This document shows, one piece after another, positions 32,792 to 43,259 of a DNA stretch of 64,000 nt (position 1 is the first letter of the stretch; each line of letters begins with the position of its first letter). This DNA comes from an uncultured Spirochaetia bacterium (GTDB taxonomy: Bacteria; Spirochaetota; Spirochaetia; CAKZLE01), in the NCBI GenBank assembly GCA_937125225.1, contig CAKZLE010000014.1, forward strand, positions 100,068 through 164,067, given 5' to 3'. A program made the translations under genes and the position numbers. The notes below the pieces were generated by a model. The model had not been told where the DNA came from, searched no databases, and was given only the letters and a program-made list of their open reading frames with translations.

Positions 32792-33745
32792 TCAAAAGAC
32801 CTCTTTAACGATCTTTGCTAAGTTCTTTGTTTTTCCAAGCGTATAATAATGAATCCCGGGTGCACCATAGGCTAGGAGTTCCTTTGACTGTCTGATAGTG
32901 AACTCTCTTCCTATAGCCCTAGCTTCCACATTCGTCTTACAAGGTTTGATCGCCTCAACAAGTTCCTCAGGAAGATCGATACTAAAAGTCTGAGGAAGAA
33001 GCTGCATATCAGAAAGTAGCGTGATCGGTTTTATTCCGGGAATGATAGGTATGGTGATACCTGCAGCACGGCAGGCATCTACAAAATCAAAGTAGACCTG
33101 ATTATTGAAGAACATCTGAGTAACGATATACTCTGCCCCTGCCTCAACCTTCTGTTTCAACATCTTTATATCTTCTTCCATATTCGGTGATTCGAAATGT
33201 TTCTCAGGATACCCTGCGACACCAATGCAAAAAGATGTGGGTTCAGGATTCTGTATGAGTTCATCAAGATAGACACCTCTATTGAGATCCATGATCTGAT
33301 CGACTAGCTCATTCGTATGCGCCAATCCATTCTCTTGTGGGGTAAACCGCTTCTCTCCTCTTGGTGGGTCTCCACGAAGAGCAAAGACATTATCGATCCC
33401 AAGGAAGTTCAACTCGATGAGAGCATCCTCTGTCTCCTCTTTAGAGAAGCCACCACAGATAAGATGTGGTACAACCTCTATGTTGAACTTGTTCTTCACT
33501 GCTGCAGACAGGGCTATGGTCCCAGGTCTCTTTCTGATGACTCTTCTCTCCATAAGACCATCAGATCTCTCCTTGAAGATAGTCTCCTGCTGATGGTAGG
33601 TGAAGTTGATATATGCAGGTTCGAACTCTCTTACTGTCTCGACTGCATCAAAGACACTGTCGATCTTCTTTCCTTTCATAGGAGGAAGAAGTTCCATAGT
33701 GAATAATGGACGTTTTGCCTCATTGATGATATCAATTACTTTCAT
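32792..33745 (-). CDS. metF: 5,10-methylenetetrahydrofolate reductase
   Basis: A 317-residue flavoprotein that reduces methylene-THF to methyl-THF, the methyl donor for MetH. Typical strands are FTMELLPPMKGKKIDS (catalytic Glu), NFTYHQQ, NVFALRGDPPRGE, FCIGVAGYPEKH, EYIVTQMFFNNQVYFDFV and IIPGIKPI. It starts 13 nt after the metH stop, in the same operon. Length is normal for the bacterial enzyme. Confidence 0.94.
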   Translation of the reverse strand: MKVIDIINEAKRPLFTMELLPPMKGKKIDSVFDAVETVREFEPAYINFTYHQQETIFKERSDGLMERRVIRKRPGTIALSAAVKNKFNIEVVPHLICGGFSKEETEDALIELNFLGIDNVFALRGDPPRGEKRFTPQENGLAHTNELVDQIMDLNRGVYLDELIQNPEPTSFCIGVAGYPEKHFESPNMEEDIKMLKQKVEAGAEYIVTQMFFNNQVYFDFVDACRAAGITIPIIPGIKPITLLSDMQLLPQTFSIDLPEELVEAIKPCKTNVEARAIGREFTIRQSKELLAYGAPGIHYYTLGKTKNLAKIVKEVF

Positions 33746-33758
33746 ATTTCTTCCTTTA

Positions 33759-36700
33759 TTATTCTATTATAAGAATCTGAGCAAGCCAACGACCTGCCTC
33801 TTTATCTGTCATACCTTTTCTCTTTGCATAATCTGAGAGTTGATCGTTCCCGATCTTCCCGACAGAGAAGTATCTTGCGTCCGGATGAGCTATATAATAG
33901 CCACAAACTGAGGCGGTGGGAACCATTGCCTGTGATTCAGTCAAGACGATACCGGTCTCATCGCCTCCCCCGAGAAGATCGATGATCTTCTGCTTCTCAG
34001 AATGGTCTGGACACATCGGATACCCAGGAGCTGGTCTGATCCCTTTGCTCTCATCTGGAGCATATCCCCAGAATTCGGTGAATACACGCTTATGCATATA
34101 TTCACTCGATGCTTCAGCCAATCTATCTGAAAGACTTTGAATGAGCAAAGCGCGATAATCATCACTTCCACATTCAGCAATGAGTTCTCTCAATCCTATT
34201 CCTGCAGTATTTGCGAAGACCCCCATATAGTCATCTGACTCTGAAATATAATCAGCAATCGAAGATCCTTTTAATGAGGCTTCCTGTTGTCTAAGAAAGT
34301 GAAGTACTCTACTACCGTCATTCGACTGAAGACTCACATCCTCTCCAATTCGAGAAGCGGGAAACAATCCGAAGGAGGCACGAATCTGAAGAGAATCTTT
34401 GATCTCCTCCAATACCTGCCTTGCATCTGCTAGAAGTTCATCTGCCTCCTGAGCCTTGAAGGGAAGTTTCCAGGTATGTAAGAACATCTTCCAATTGATT
34501 GAGGGGATGAGCTCTTCTAGGGAGAGCTCGATATGATGAACTCCAGGAGATATGGGGCTCTTTGCCACTATCTGCTTCCTATGGGAGCTTCCCCTCTCTT
34601 TCGACTCTTCAAAAGGTAGGAGTTCAATACTCTTTGGTATGTTCCCGGTAGAAAGATCTCTTTGAATCTGTTGATACTTCTGTTCTAGTTGTTTCACGAA
34701 CTCTTCCCTCTTGCTGGGATTCAGCAGCTGAATAGCTGCCTCAACCCCAGTAGAAGCATCCTTTGTATGAACGACAGGGCCTGAGTAGTTCGGAGCGATC
34801 TTGACTGCAGTATGTTCGATCGAGGTGGTAGCACCTCCGACAAGTAGTGGTATAGATAAGCCACGTCTCTCGAGTTCTGTCGCAACATGGACCATCTCAG
34901 ATAGAGAGGGAGTGATTAACCCACTCAAGGCTATGATATCGACGTTCTCTGAGATGGCAGTCTCGATGATCTGCTCTGTAGGTACCATGACTCCAAGATC
35001 AATGATCTCAATCCCATTACAGGCAAGAACTACCGATACGATATTCTTACCGATATCATGGACATCTCCCTTCACGGTTGCCATCAGTATCTTCCCAAGT
35101 GAAGAAGATCCTGTTCCAGATTTTTCCTCTTCGATATAGGGTTTTAGATATTCTACTGCTCTTTTCATCACTCGAGCACTCTTCACGACCTGCGGTAAGA
35201 ACATCTTTCCCTCTCCGAAGAGTATACCGACCTGTCTCATTCCTGACATCAGAGGACCCTCGATCAACGAGACGACCTCATCTCCTTCAGAAAGGATACG
35301 ATCGATCGCCTTCTGAAGGTCTTCATCTAGGAACTCCGTGAAGCCCTTCATCAGACTATAGGTCAAACGCTCTTCGACGGAGGTCTTCCGCCAACTGCTG
35401 TCTGCCTGTTTTCCTTGCTTAGCAGAACCCTTCATCTCATCCTCAGCCATATTCTGAGCAAACTCAATGAGATTCTCAGCAGCTTCCGGACTACTGTAGA
35501 GTATTGCAGCCTCTACCACTTCCAAGAGATCCTTAGGTATATCATCATAGAGGGTGATCATCGCAGGATTGACGATTCCCATATCCATCCCATTTGCGAT
35601 AGCATGGTAGAGGAATACTGAATGCATCGCCTCTCGGATCGTATTATTACCCCTGAAGGAGAATGAGAGGTTACTGACCCCACCACTCACCTTGGCATAG
35701 GGAAGATTATCCTTGATCCATCTGACGGCATCGATGAAGGCCTTCGCATATGCATCATGCTCACTCATACCGGTCGCGATAGCCAGGACATTGGGATCAA
35801 AGATGATATTCTCTGGTAGTACACCGGCCTGTTCTGTCAGAAGATCATAGGATCGCTTTGCGATCTGGATCTTCTTCTCATAGGTATCAGCCTGACCAGT
35901 CTCATCAAAGAGCATGACGACCATAGCAGCACCATAGGTGTTGATAGTCTTCGCCTTCTCGATGAAGGTCTCTTCTCCCTCTTTGAGGCTTATGGAGTTC
36001 ACGATCCCTTTCCCCTGGAGACAGGCTAATCCGGTGAGGATGACCTCCCAGTCAGAGGAGTCCACCATAACAGGGACCCGGGCTATATCAGGTTCTGCTG
36101 CGATCAACTGCAGATACCGATTCATCGACTCTTTGGCATCGAGCATCGCAGCATCCATACAGATATCTATGATCTGAGCACCATTCTGAACCTGAGACCT
36201 AGCTACACTGATAGCTTGCTCGAACTTCTCTTCTTTTATCAACCTAGCGAACTTTCGCGAACCGGCGACATTCGTCCTCTCCCCGATATTGATGAAATTG
36301 AGTTCAGAAGTCATTCGTAAGGGTTCGAGGCCACTCAAAGAGGTGACCTTTGAAGGTTCCGGGATCTTTCTAGGAGAGAATCTCATAGCGAGTTGAGAGA
36401 CGACCCTAATATGTTCATAGGTGGTACCGCAGCAGCCTCCTATGATATTCACCAGTCCATCTGCGAGAAATCCTTCGAGGATAGCACCCATCCTCTGAGC
36501 ACTCTGAGTATAATCACCATTCCTATCTGGAAGTCCGGCATTCGGGTGTGTACTCACGTAAGTACTTGCATGAGCCGATAGAGTCTCAAGGTGGGGCCTC
36601 ATCTCCTCTGCGCCCATGGAACAATTCAATCCGATACTGAAAAGGTTCGCATGTTCTAATGATACCATAAAGGCTTCGACGGTCTGACCTGAAAGGGTCC

Positions 36701-37379
36701 TACCGCTTGCATCACTTATCGTTCCTGAAACCATGATAGGAAACGGATTCTTCGTAAGCATTCCCCGCTCATCGAGTATCTTCCGAGCTGCGAAGAGAGC
36801 TGCCTTACAGTTCAGGGTATCGAACACGGTCTCGATGAGTAGCATATCGACCCTTCCATCAAGAAGACCATTGATCTGAATAGAGTAAGACTCGACAAGA
36901 TCTTCAAAGGATACCTCTCGATATCCAGGGTCTTCGACCTTTGGTGATATCGATGCGGTCTTATTAGTCGGTCCGATCGAACCTGCGACGAATCTCATCT
37001 TCCCATCTGCACGTTCAGCCTCATCTACGACTATCTTTGCAAGTTCTGCAGAGGCTAGATTCATATCATAGGCAAGATCCTGCAAACTGTAATCAGCAAG
37101 GGTGATCGGAGTTGCACCGAAGGTGTTCGTCGATATGATATCTGCTCCGGCATCCACATAGCCTTGATAGATCTCATAGATCACATCATATCTAGTCAAA
37201 GAGAGCAGATCATTACAGCCCTTCAGTGGGATCGATATCTTAGAGAGGATCTCATCCAATCCATCTCCTCTGAAGTCCTCTTCAGTGAGTTCGTACTTTT
37301 GCAGGAGAGATCCCATCGCACCATCTAGTACTAGGATCCTCTTCTCTGCCTCTTCATATAAACTATCTATTCTATTCAT
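33759..37379 (-). CDS. metH: Cobalamin-dependent methionine synthase
   Basis: The full-length four-module enzyme (1206 residues). Residues 1-320 are the homocysteine domain with zinc cysteines (GLNCSMG; GGCCGTT). Residues about 345-620 are the methyl-THF domain ([18 protein letters not shown]). Residues about 640-880 are the cobalamin cap and binding module with [10 protein letters not shown], whose His ligates cobalt, and GGATTS. The C-terminus is the SAM-dependent reactivation domain ([15 protein letters not shown]). It makes methionine from homocysteine and methyl-THF in the cytosol. The start overlaps the UPF0280 stop by 4 nt. Its cofactor is the product of the B12 genes 5 kb away. Confidence 0.96.
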   Translation of the reverse strand: MNRIDSLYEEAEKRILVLDGAMGSLLQKYELTEEDFRGDGLDEILSKISIPLKGCNDLLSLTRYDVIYEIYQGYVDAGADIISTNTFGATPITLADYSLQDLAYDMNLASAELAKIVVDEAERADGKMRFVAGSIGPTNKTASISPKVEDPGYREVSFEDLVESYSIQINGLLDGRVDMLLIETVFDTLNCKAALFAARKILDERGMLTKNPFPIMVSGTISDASGRTLSGQTVEAFMVSLEHANLFSIGLNCSMGAEEMRPHLETLSAHASTYVSTHPNAGLPDRNGDYTQSAQRMGAILEGFLADGLVNIIGGCCGTTYEHIRVVSQLAMRFSPRKIPEPSKVTSLSGLEPLRMTSELNFINIGERTNVAGSRKFARLIKEEKFEQAISVARSQVQNGAQIIDICMDAAMLDAKESMNRYLQLIAAEPDIARVPVMVDSSDWEVILTGLACLQGKGIVNSISLKEGEETFIEKAKTINTYGAAMVVMLFDETGQADTYEKKIQIAKRSYDLLTEQAGVLPENIIFDPNVLAIATGMSEHDAYAKAFIDAVRWIKDNLPYAKVSGGVSNLSFSFRGNNTIREAMHSVFLYHAIANGMDMGIVNPAMITLYDDIPKDLLEVVEAAILYSSPEAAENLIEFAQNMAEDEMKGSAKQGKQADSSWRKTSVEERLTYSLMKGFTEFLDEDLQKAIDRILSEGDEVVSLIEGPLMSGMRQVGILFGEGKMFLPQVVKSARVMKRAVEYLKPYIEEEKSGTGSSSLGKILMATVKGDVHDIGKNIVSVVLACNGIEIIDLGVMVPTEQIIETAISENVDIIALSGLITPSLSEMVHVATELERRGLSIPLLVGGATTSIEHTAVKIAPNYSGPVVHTKDASTGVEAAIQLLNPSKREEFVKQLEQKYQQIQRDLSTGNIPKSIELLPFEESKERGSSHRKQIVAKSPISPGVHHIELSLEELIPSINWKMFLHTWKLPFKAQEADELLADARQVLEEIKDSLQIRASFGLFPASRIGEDVSLQSNDGSRVLHFLRQQEASLKGSSIADYISESDDYMGVFANTAGIGLRELIAECGSDDYRALLIQSLSDRLAEASSEYMHKRVFTEFWGYAPDESKGIRPAPGYPMCPDHSEKQKIIDLLGGGDETGIVLTESQAMVPTASVCGYYIAHPDARYFSVGKIGNDQLSDYAKRKGMTDKEAGRWLAQILIIE

Positions 37380-38140
37380 CGATATACATTTACCTCACAT
37401 CTTCCGCAAATACCGGCTTTGTCATCTTTTATGATAACCGCAGCCAGCACTGCATCAATCGTTCGTATGGAATCTATCACAGAATCTACATCATCTTTAC
37501 TCTTGATCAGATTCCCAAAAGCTGTTGCATAGGCATCTGCCAACGAAGTGTTTCTACAAGCGATCATCACTGCATCGGCTCTACCGAGACTCAAGGAGGG
37601 ACCCACAGTCCCGGCTGATGTACACACTCCCATTGGACTGAGTTCTGCAGATAGGGTCATCCCCAACTTACCAGAAAGAGGCGAACCTCCTGCAAAGATC
37701 TTCAATACCAGATCCGATCTGATATCCACGAAGATATCTCCTCCATTCTCAACTGCTATCTCACCTATACTGAAATACTCTTTCAGATATGTTCCGACTC
37801 TTTCAGATACTGTACCAGCGACTGCTCCCATGGGTCCGATTCCAGCGATCATGGTCGCATCTATCATCTCTTTTATGATATCAGGTGCATTCTCATCACT
37901 TAAGATAGGCTTCAAGGAAGTAATGAATCCGGAGTGAGTAGCATCATAAGAGACTATAGCCTCTCTCAAACTCAGAACCTCTTTATGAATCACAGCAGTC
38001 AACTCTCTCTGATCTATTCTCCTATAGGACGCATGATCGATCCCCACCCAGAGGTCAGTCTCTTCGATGGAAATGATCGTCGGTGAGAACCGACTTGATC
38101 CCATCGTATCCCTGTAGGACCTCGGACCGAATCCTTCCAT
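37376..38140 (-). CDS. UPF0280 (COG2122) protein, homocysteine-biosynthesis associated
   Basis: A 254-residue protein of the ApbE-like UPF0280 family. Motifs are [10 protein letters not shown] near the start, [37 protein letters not shown] and [22 protein letters not shown]. In methanogens a family member is implicated, with DUF39 and NIL-ferredoxin proteins, in assembling homocysteine from aspartate semialdehyde and sulphide. Finding all three genes directly before metH supports that role here; its individual reaction is not known. The C-terminal stop is overlapped by the metH start. Confidence 0.85.
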   Translation of the reverse strand: MEGFGPRSYRDTMGSSRFSPTIISIEETDLWVGIDHASYRRIDQRELTAVIHKEVLSLREAIVSYDATHSGFITSLKPILSDENAPDIIKEMIDATMIAGIGPMGAVAGTVSERVGTYLKEYFSIGEIAVENGGDIFVDIRSDLVLKIFAGGSPLSGKLGMTLSAELSPMGVCTSAGTVGPSLSLGRADAVMIACRNTSLADAYATAFGNLIKSKDDVDSVIDSIRTIDAVLAAVIIKDDKAGICGRCEVNVYR

Positions 38141-38147
38141 GATTGCT

Positions 38148-38567
38148 CTAGGACTCCATCTCTCTTGTGATGGTGAATAATCTTAGAGGACAGGCCTCTA
38201 CACAGAGGCCGCAGACTATACAGCTATCCTGATCGAATTCGAGTTCCCAGCTCTCAGGGTTCATCTGTAGAGCTCCGGAGAAACAGACTGCTGTACAGCT
38301 TCCACAGGCAACACACTCCTCCTGTCTGAAGACTAGTGCCTTCACATGAGGAGAGCACTTCACCCCATCATTGAGTAGGTCCTCTACACTTCTTTCGAGC
38401 GCCTCTTCGGTCCCTTCGAGTTCTACGACGAGCATCCCAGCACGCCCTGAAGATATATCCGCATTCAGAATATTCACACTCACATCGAACTTTCTCACAA
38501 GATCTGAAACAAGCGGTTTTTTGACTATCTCAGGTGAAAACCGTAGTATATATTTCTTTTTCATCAT
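38148..38567 (-). CDS. NIL-domain ferredoxin for homocysteine formation
   Basis: This 139-residue protein has an N-terminal NIL domain (ILRFSPEIVKKPLVSDLVRK, residues 5-75) and two [4Fe-4S] motifs: CVACGSCTAVC and CIVCGLCVEACP. Homologues of this architecture act with DUF39 proteins in reductive sulphur transfer that forms homocysteine in anaerobes. It lies 7 nt downstream of the DUF39 gene, with AGGGGATAG before two adjacent ATG codons. Confidence 0.9.
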   Translation of the reverse strand: MMKKKYILRFSPEIVKKPLVSDLVRKFDVSVNILNADISSGRAGMLVVELEGTEEALERSVEDLLNDGVKCSPHVKALVFRQEECVACGSCTAVCFSGALQMNPESWELEFDQDSCIVCGLCVEACPLRLFTITREMES

Positions 38568-38574
38568 CTATCCC

Positions 38575-39723
38575 CTATCGTTGTTTCAGATTCTTGACGG
38601 TGCTCTCTTTTGGAAAGAGCTCTACCGGTTGTGTGATATAGAATTCACCCCTATCTATCCAGCTTTTTAGTTCTGCAGCTATCTTTCGAGCCTTCATGAG
38701 ACTCGACATAGGAGCTGTCTTCACCTTCTTTCCATTGATCTCGATACTACCAGACCGGAGTTGTTCATAATTTGCAACACCAAGGGAAGGTTTATCTGGT
38801 TCACTGTAGTCAATGATCTGGGTCTCTATCTGCTCATTCCTGATCATACAGGCTTTTGCAATATCCTCATCGAGTATCGGTATCGGGATACCGATCCCTA
38901 TGAAGATCGATACTCCATATTTCTCGAAATATGCTGCTTTGATATACTCTGTGGACATCTCTTTCGCATCTCCGATCACAGCGATCGTACCGGCATTACT
39001 TGTTGGGATACCAAAGTCATTCTTCGGTTTCATCGTATTGAATTGTGTACCATACCAAGATACGTAGCCTTGAGTTCCTCCAAGGAAGATCCTAGTCCCA
39101 ATGCCGATAGTCCTGAAGGATGGATCATTGAGGAGAGGACTCAACTCTCCTGATGTTGAATAGGTCGCATTCCCGATGTTAGGGAGTAGAGTTCCCATAT
39201 AGGTATATATCGTCTTGTGTTTCGTGTTCACCGCAACACCATAGTTCTGGTAGGCATTTCTCGGATTGTAGAGATAGAATTCATTGACACTATCTTTGTT
39301 GATGATTGTCTCGACCTCTTTGTTCGGGTAACAATCAGTCCCTTTCGCTCGGGCCTTGATCTTTATGTCTTTTCCAGCGATCAGGTCTTCGATGACATGA
39401 GCACCACCATACTGATGGTCGAAATGAGATTCTGAAGTCGCTCCTATATAGGTATCGACTGCGGCGAGCCCACCTGAGACAGGCACATCATTGAGGGTGA
39501 TCTCTTCCATCCTGATCGGAGGACTATAGTGACCGAAATTCACAAAAGCACCTGATGAGCACATGGGACCAAAGGTCGCTGTCGTTACGATGTCGACTGT
39601 ATCAACGATCTCAGAAGGTGACATACTCATAGCCATCTTTGATATCTCTTCTGCGGTGACGACAACAGCCTCACCTTTCTTGATCTTCTCGTTTATCTGT
39701 TCTACCGTCTTCCTAGTACTCAT
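38575..39723 (-). CDS. DUF39 (COG1900) homocysteine biosynthesis protein
   Basis: A 382-residue protein of the family shown genetically in methanogens to make homocysteine from aspartate semialdehyde. Two cysteines stand in conserved settings: C55 in FGPMCSSGAF and C131 in KGTDCYPNKE, plausible sulphur-carrying residues. GIGTRIFLGGTQGYVSWYGT is another family block. No CBS domains follow, unlike the longer archaeal homologues. As the first gene of the run DUF39 - NIL ferredoxin - UPF0280 - metH - metF it supplies substrate for methionine synthase. GGAGG precedes the ATG. Confidence 0.9.
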   Translation of the reverse strand: MSTRKTVEQINEKIKKGEAVVVTAEEISKMAMSMSPSEIVDTVDIVTTATFGPMCSSGAFVNFGHYSPPIRMEEITLNDVPVSGGLAAVDTYIGATSESHFDHQYGGAHVIEDLIAGKDIKIKARAKGTDCYPNKEVETIINKDSVNEFYLYNPRNAYQNYGVAVNTKHKTIYTYMGTLLPNIGNATYSTSGELSPLLNDPSFRTIGIGTRIFLGGTQGYVSWYGTQFNTMKPKNDFGIPTSNAGTIAVIGDAKEMSTEYIKAAYFEKYGVSIFIGIGIPIPILDEDIAKACMIRNEQIETQIIDYSEPDKPSLGVANYEQLRSGSIEINGKKVKTAPMSSLMKARKIAAELKSWIDRGEFYITQPVELFPKESTVKNLKQR

Positions 39724-39758
39724 TATGCCTCCAAAAGATACAGGTATCAGTACAAAAG

Positions 39759-39788
39759 ATAATACAACGAATAAAATGCTATATGCAA
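39759..39788 (-). promoter_or_regulatory. Candidate promoter of the homocysteine/methionine operon
   Basis: On the minus strand TTGCAT (39783-39788), 18 nt, TATTAT (39759-39764), about 35 nt before ATG 39723. No SAM or cobalamin riboswitch motif is visible in the 109-bp gap, so control, if any, is by protein factors or outside this gap. Confidence 0.4.
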
Positions 39789-39832
39789 CCGAAGGAGATA
39801 GTCTAAAGAGATAATATCATTGAAGGATCATA

Positions 39833-40585
39833 TCAGGATACAGCTTTCCTCAGCCTACGAACCGCCATCAATAGAAAGAAAAGAGCATAGGCGATGAGGA
39901 CCACATAATGATATGTGGCCACCTGTTCTCCAAGGAAGGCCGCTCGTATCGTGATAGAGGAGTGCGTCAAAGGTATGAGCTCCGTGAGCACCTTGAAGAT
40001 TCCCGGAAGTGATTCAAGGGAGAAGAATGTCCCTGCGATAAAGGACATTGGGGTGATGACAAAGGATTGGAATGAGGTCATATCACGATGAGTCTTTACT
40101 GATAGAGCTATCCAGAGTCCAAGGGCTGCGAACATGAAGCTATTGAGAAGAACCGGAAGGATGATGGCTATCGTCCCGTTCGGGACAGCCCCAAACACGA
40201 GCCCTATCAAAAGGACGGCCATGAAACTACAGAGACCCTTTGTCATCCCATAGAGGATATTTCCCAATACAATGGTAAGCCCAAGGGCTGGAGAAAGTAG
40301 ATACTCCTCGAAGAAGTGGGTAAGGAATCTTGAGATATTCACCTCTGTTGCGATACTGAAGCTCTGCGTCATTCCTGAGAGAGCAATGAGTCCTGGGATC
40401 ATGAAGGTAAGATAGGGCATTCCCTCGACTGTGAGATCTTTCCCTATACCCCAACCAAAGGCTAATGCATAGAGGGCAGGAGAAAGAAGGAAAGAGATAA
40501 GATTCTTGATAGCTCTCATCTTCAATATGATCAGACCTCTCAAATACACGGCACAGAAGGCCTGTAGTTGTCCAGATAATCTCAT
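39833..40585 (-). CDS. ABC-2 type transporter permease
   Basis: A 250-residue inner-membrane protein with six hydrophobic segments. YLTFMIPGLIALSGMTQSFS and FQSFVITPMSFIAGTFFSLESLPGIF are the hallmarks of ABC-2 exporter permeases (NodJ/DrrB type). It pairs with the overlapping ATPase gene upstream. The substrate is unknown. Being last in a run that follows the B12 riboswitch and btuFCD-like genes, it may be under cobalamin control. Confidence 0.87.
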   Translation of the reverse strand: MRLSGQLQAFCAVYLRGLIILKMRAIKNLISFLLSPALYALAFGWGIGKDLTVEGMPYLTFMIPGLIALSGMTQSFSIATEVNISRFLTHFFEEYLLSPALGLTIVLGNILYGMTKGLCSFMAVLLIGLVFGAVPNGTIAIILPVLLNSFMFAALGLWIALSVKTHRDMTSFQSFVITPMSFIAGTFFSLESLPGIFKVLTELIPLTHSSITIRAAFLGEQVATYHYVVLIAYALFFLLMAVRRLRKAVS

Positions 40586-41436
40586 GTGAGTAACTCCTTC
40601 CCCGTCAGGTCAATAAAGACATCCTCTAACGTGGTCTTTCTTATGATCAGTTCATCAACACTCGTATCATTGGCCGAGAGAGCCTCTTCATGCGATGAGA
40701 AGAAGTCTATCCGCTTCTCCTCCCCGATGAACTCAATCCTGCACCAGATCCCAAGGTCCTTGATCAGTGTCTCTGAAGTTCCCTTCTTAATGATCCTTCC
40801 TTGATGGATTATTGAGATCGAATCCGCATAGATATGGGCCTCTTCCATATAATGGGTGGAGAAGAGGATCGTCTTTCCAGTCCTTCGCAAAGCGATGAGG
40901 ATATCCCATATAGCTTGACGACTTGCCGGATCAAGACCAACTGTTGGTTCATCGAGGATCAACAGGTATGGATCATGGAGAAGAGCACGGATGATCTGGA
41001 CCTTTCGTCTCATCCCCCCTGAGAGGGCCCTGATCTTCTCATCCCTCTTATCTTCAAGCCCTGAGACCTGCAACAACTCATCGATCTTCTTCAGGTAGTA
41101 CTGCTTTGGGAGGTTGTAGAGCATCGCATGGATCTTCAGGTTCTGAAATACTGATAGATCAAGCTCCATATTCCCATGTTGTGAGACCACCCCGATCGAA
41201 GACCTATAGAAAGAGGGACACTTTGAAATATCCTCACCACGGAACTCCATCTTCCCTGCAGTGGGGATACATAGTCCACAGATCATTCCGATAGTCGTTG
41301 ATTTTCCCGCTCCATTAGGTCCAAGAAAAGCATAGATGCCTCCCTCCTCTAGACTGTAATCGAGTCCTCTCACTGCAAATACCCCGTTAGGATATCTCTT
41401 CTCCAAACCGGTAAGTCTCAATATCATATCACCCAT
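40582..41436 (-). CDS. ABC exporter ATP-binding protein
   Basis: A 284-residue ABC-2 associated ATPase: Walker A FLGPNGAGKSTT, signature ALSGGMRRKVQI, Walker B LLILDEPTVGLDPASR, switch His in STHYMEEA. It powers the adjacent permease. Its ATG sits 1 nt after the stop of the btuD-like gene, and its stop overlaps the permease start by 4 nt, so it belongs to the same transcription unit. A second ATG three codons on is an alternative start. Confidence 0.88.
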   Translation of the reverse strand: MGDMILRLTGLEKRYPNGVFAVRGLDYSLEEGGIYAFLGPNGAGKSTTIGMICGLCIPTAGKMEFRGEDISKCPSFYRSSIGVVSQHGNMELDLSVFQNLKIHAMLYNLPKQYYLKKIDELLQVSGLEDKRDEKIRALSGGMRRKVQIIRALLHDPYLLILDEPTVGLDPASRQAIWDILIALRRTGKTILFSTHYMEEAHIYADSISIIHQGRIIKKGTSETLIKDLGIWCRIEFIGEEKRIDFFSSHEEALSANDTSVDELIIRKTTLEDVFIDLTGKELLT

Positions 41437-41437
41437 A

Positions 41438-42223
41438 TCAGGCTCTTCTCCCTCTCAGAGGGATGAAGAATGGACAATCATGATCCTCATCTCTGATGAT
41501 ACGTGTCTCTATCGAGAATACATCCTGCAGTAACTCTGAGGTCATTATTTCTTCAGGTCTCCCCTGAGCAACAAGTCTTCCCTCATGCATGACGAATATC
41601 TTATCAGAATACCGTGCAGCCTGATTAAGGTCATGCAGTACCATGAGGACTGTCCTGTTCGTCTCTTTCTGTAGCCTATCGACGAGTTCGAGTGTCTGGA
41701 ACTGATGTGCGATATCAAGATAGGTAGTAGGCTCATCCATCAGGAGGATCTCTGCTTCCTGCGCTAGTGCCATGGCGATCCAGGCTCTCTGCCGTTCACC
41801 ACCTGATAGCTGAGTGAGTTCTCTCTCAGCATATCTACTGATCTCTGTCATCTCCATCGCCCATGCGATCACCTCATGATCATGAGCTGTCAATCTACCC
41901 ATCCAATGAAGATGGGGGAATCGACCATGAGCTACCAACTCCTTGACTGCGAACTGATCAGGAATATGGGGAGCCTGAGCCACATAAGCGAGTTTCTTTG
42001 CCAGTAGTTTCGTATCAAAGGATCGCAAGGAGGTGTTATTGATCTCTACAGACCCACTCAAGAGTTTTAGATTCCTCGACAACCCTTTGACTAGGGTCGA
42101 TTTACCGCATCCATTCGGTCCGATGACTGAACAGAACGATCCTGCAGGAATATGGATATCAAGATCCTCAATGATCCTCTTATCTCCATAACCCAAAGTT
42201 ATACCTTCAGCACGTATTGCCAT
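41438..42223 (-). CDS. btuD: Cobalamin/iron-siderophore family ABC importer ATPase
   Basis: This protein has 261 residues from ATG 42223, with GGGAGAG 6 nt upstream; the open frame runs 26 codons further into the end of the permease gene. Motifs: LGYGDKRIIEDLDIHIPAG, Walker A VIGPNGCGKSTL, signature LSGGERQRAWIAMAL, Walker B ILLMDEPTTYLDIAHQ. These are typical of FecE/FhuC/BtuD enzymes. Symbol given because the run follows a B12 riboswitch; the transported ligand could be another corrinoid or a siderophore. Confidence 0.85.
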   Translation of the reverse strand: MAIRAEGITLGYGDKRIIEDLDIHIPAGSFCSVIGPNGCGKSTLVKGLSRNLKLLSGSVEINNTSLRSFDTKLLAKKLAYVAQAPHIPDQFAVKELVAHGRFPHLHWMGRLTAHDHEVIAWAMEMTEISRYAERELTQLSGGERQRAWIAMALAQEAEILLMDEPTTYLDIAHQFQTLELVDRLQKETNRTVLMVLHDLNQAARYSDKIFVMHEGRLVAQGRPEEIMTSELLQDVFSIETRIIRDEDHDCPFFIPLRGRRA

Positions 42224-42242
42224 AGTGTCTCTCCCTTTTATC

Positions 42243-43259
42243 CTATCTACTTTTCCGGATCCCGCCCTTTCTGAGCATATAGAGGAAGAAAGGTCCTCCA
42301 AGAAGGGACATGATGATTCCGACAGGAAGTTCCAAAGGTCTTATAACGACCCTTCCGATCATATCACAGAGCATGACGACGATCGCTCCCAGCAGAGCTG
42401 ATCCCGGTATCAGGAACTTCGCATTGTTACCGATGATCAATCGCGCAAGATGCGGGACGATAAGCCCTACGAACCCTAACAACCCAACGATACTTACAGC
42501 AGAGGCTGCAAGTAATGATGCGATGACGATAAAGAGGAATCGTACTCTCTCTACCTTGATACCAAGGCTCGTTGCTGTCTCATCTCCTAGCAGAAGAATA
42601 TTGAGTTGGGGAGAGAGGATGAACGACAATACCAGTCCCACAAGAGTATAGGGCCACATCCCCGAGACATCCTGCCAGGTGATGGCAGAAAGTGAACCGA
42701 CCATGAAGCCGATGACATTCTGTACACGATCCGGATAGAAGACCATCAAGGCATTACTTCCCGCACCGAGGAATGAGGCCACGGCGATACCAGAAAGAAC
42801 GAGTCTTAGAGGATTCGCCCCATCTGTCCAGGCAAGCGTATAGACGACAAGCGTGGTAAGACAGGCCCCGAGAAAAGCCAGCGGAGTCACGAGATAATAG
42901 TATCCCGGGAAGAGGATCAATACTATCACAGCCGTCAATCCTGCTCCTGAGGATACCCCTATGATATTTGGGGATGCCAAAGGGTTCCGCATGACCCCTT
43001 GAAGAAGACATCCAGACAATGAGAGTGACATGCCGACAAGTCCTGCGATGATGACTCTTGGGATTCTGATCTTCACTAGTATGCGATGTTTCGTACTATC
43101 AGTCTCAACGAAGAGATAGTGAAGGACTTCACCGATCGTCAATTGAGTCGAGCCGACTGCGATCGCTGCAAAGAAACAGAGTACTAATGCCAGGATCATG
43201 ACACCTAAGACTGCGATACGGAACCCTGCATGTGTCCGGAGGTCTACCGATAATCCCAT
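42243..43259 (-). CDS. btuC: Cobalamin/iron-siderophore family ABC importer permease
   Basis: A 338-residue protein of the FecCD/BtuC permease family with about ten helices. Characteristic stretches are RIPRVIIAGLVGMSLSLSGCLLQGVMRNPLASPNIIGVSSGAG and, near the C-terminus, VSIVGLLGFVGLIVPHLARLIIG. It forms the membrane channel for the adjacent binding protein and ATPase. It starts 1 nt... next to the stop of the binding-protein gene, so the two are cotranslated. Assignment to cobalamin rests on the upstream riboswitch. Confidence 0.86.
   Translation of the reverse strand: MGLSVDLRTHAGFRIAVLGVMILALVLCFFAAIAVGSTQLTIGEVLHYLFVETDSTKHRILVKIRIPRVIIAGLVGMSLSLSGCLLQGVMRNPLASPNIIGVSSGAGLTAVIVLILFPGYYYLVTPLAFLGACLTTLVVYTLAWTDGANPLRLVLSGIAVASFLGAGSNALMVFYPDRVQNVIGFMVGSLSAITWQDVSGMWPYTLVGLVLSFILSPQLNILLLGDETATSLGIKVERVRFLFIVIASLLAASAVSIVGLLGFVGLIVPHLARLIIGNNAKFLIPGSALLGAIVVMLCDMIGRVVIRPLELPVGIIMSLLGGPFFLYMLRKGGIRKSR

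Noticed and set aside
39724..39832. SAM or B12 riboswitch before the homocysteine/methionine operon
   Set aside because: The 109-bp gap has neither a B12 box nor a SAM-type core; it holds only a candidate promoter and ribosome-binding site.
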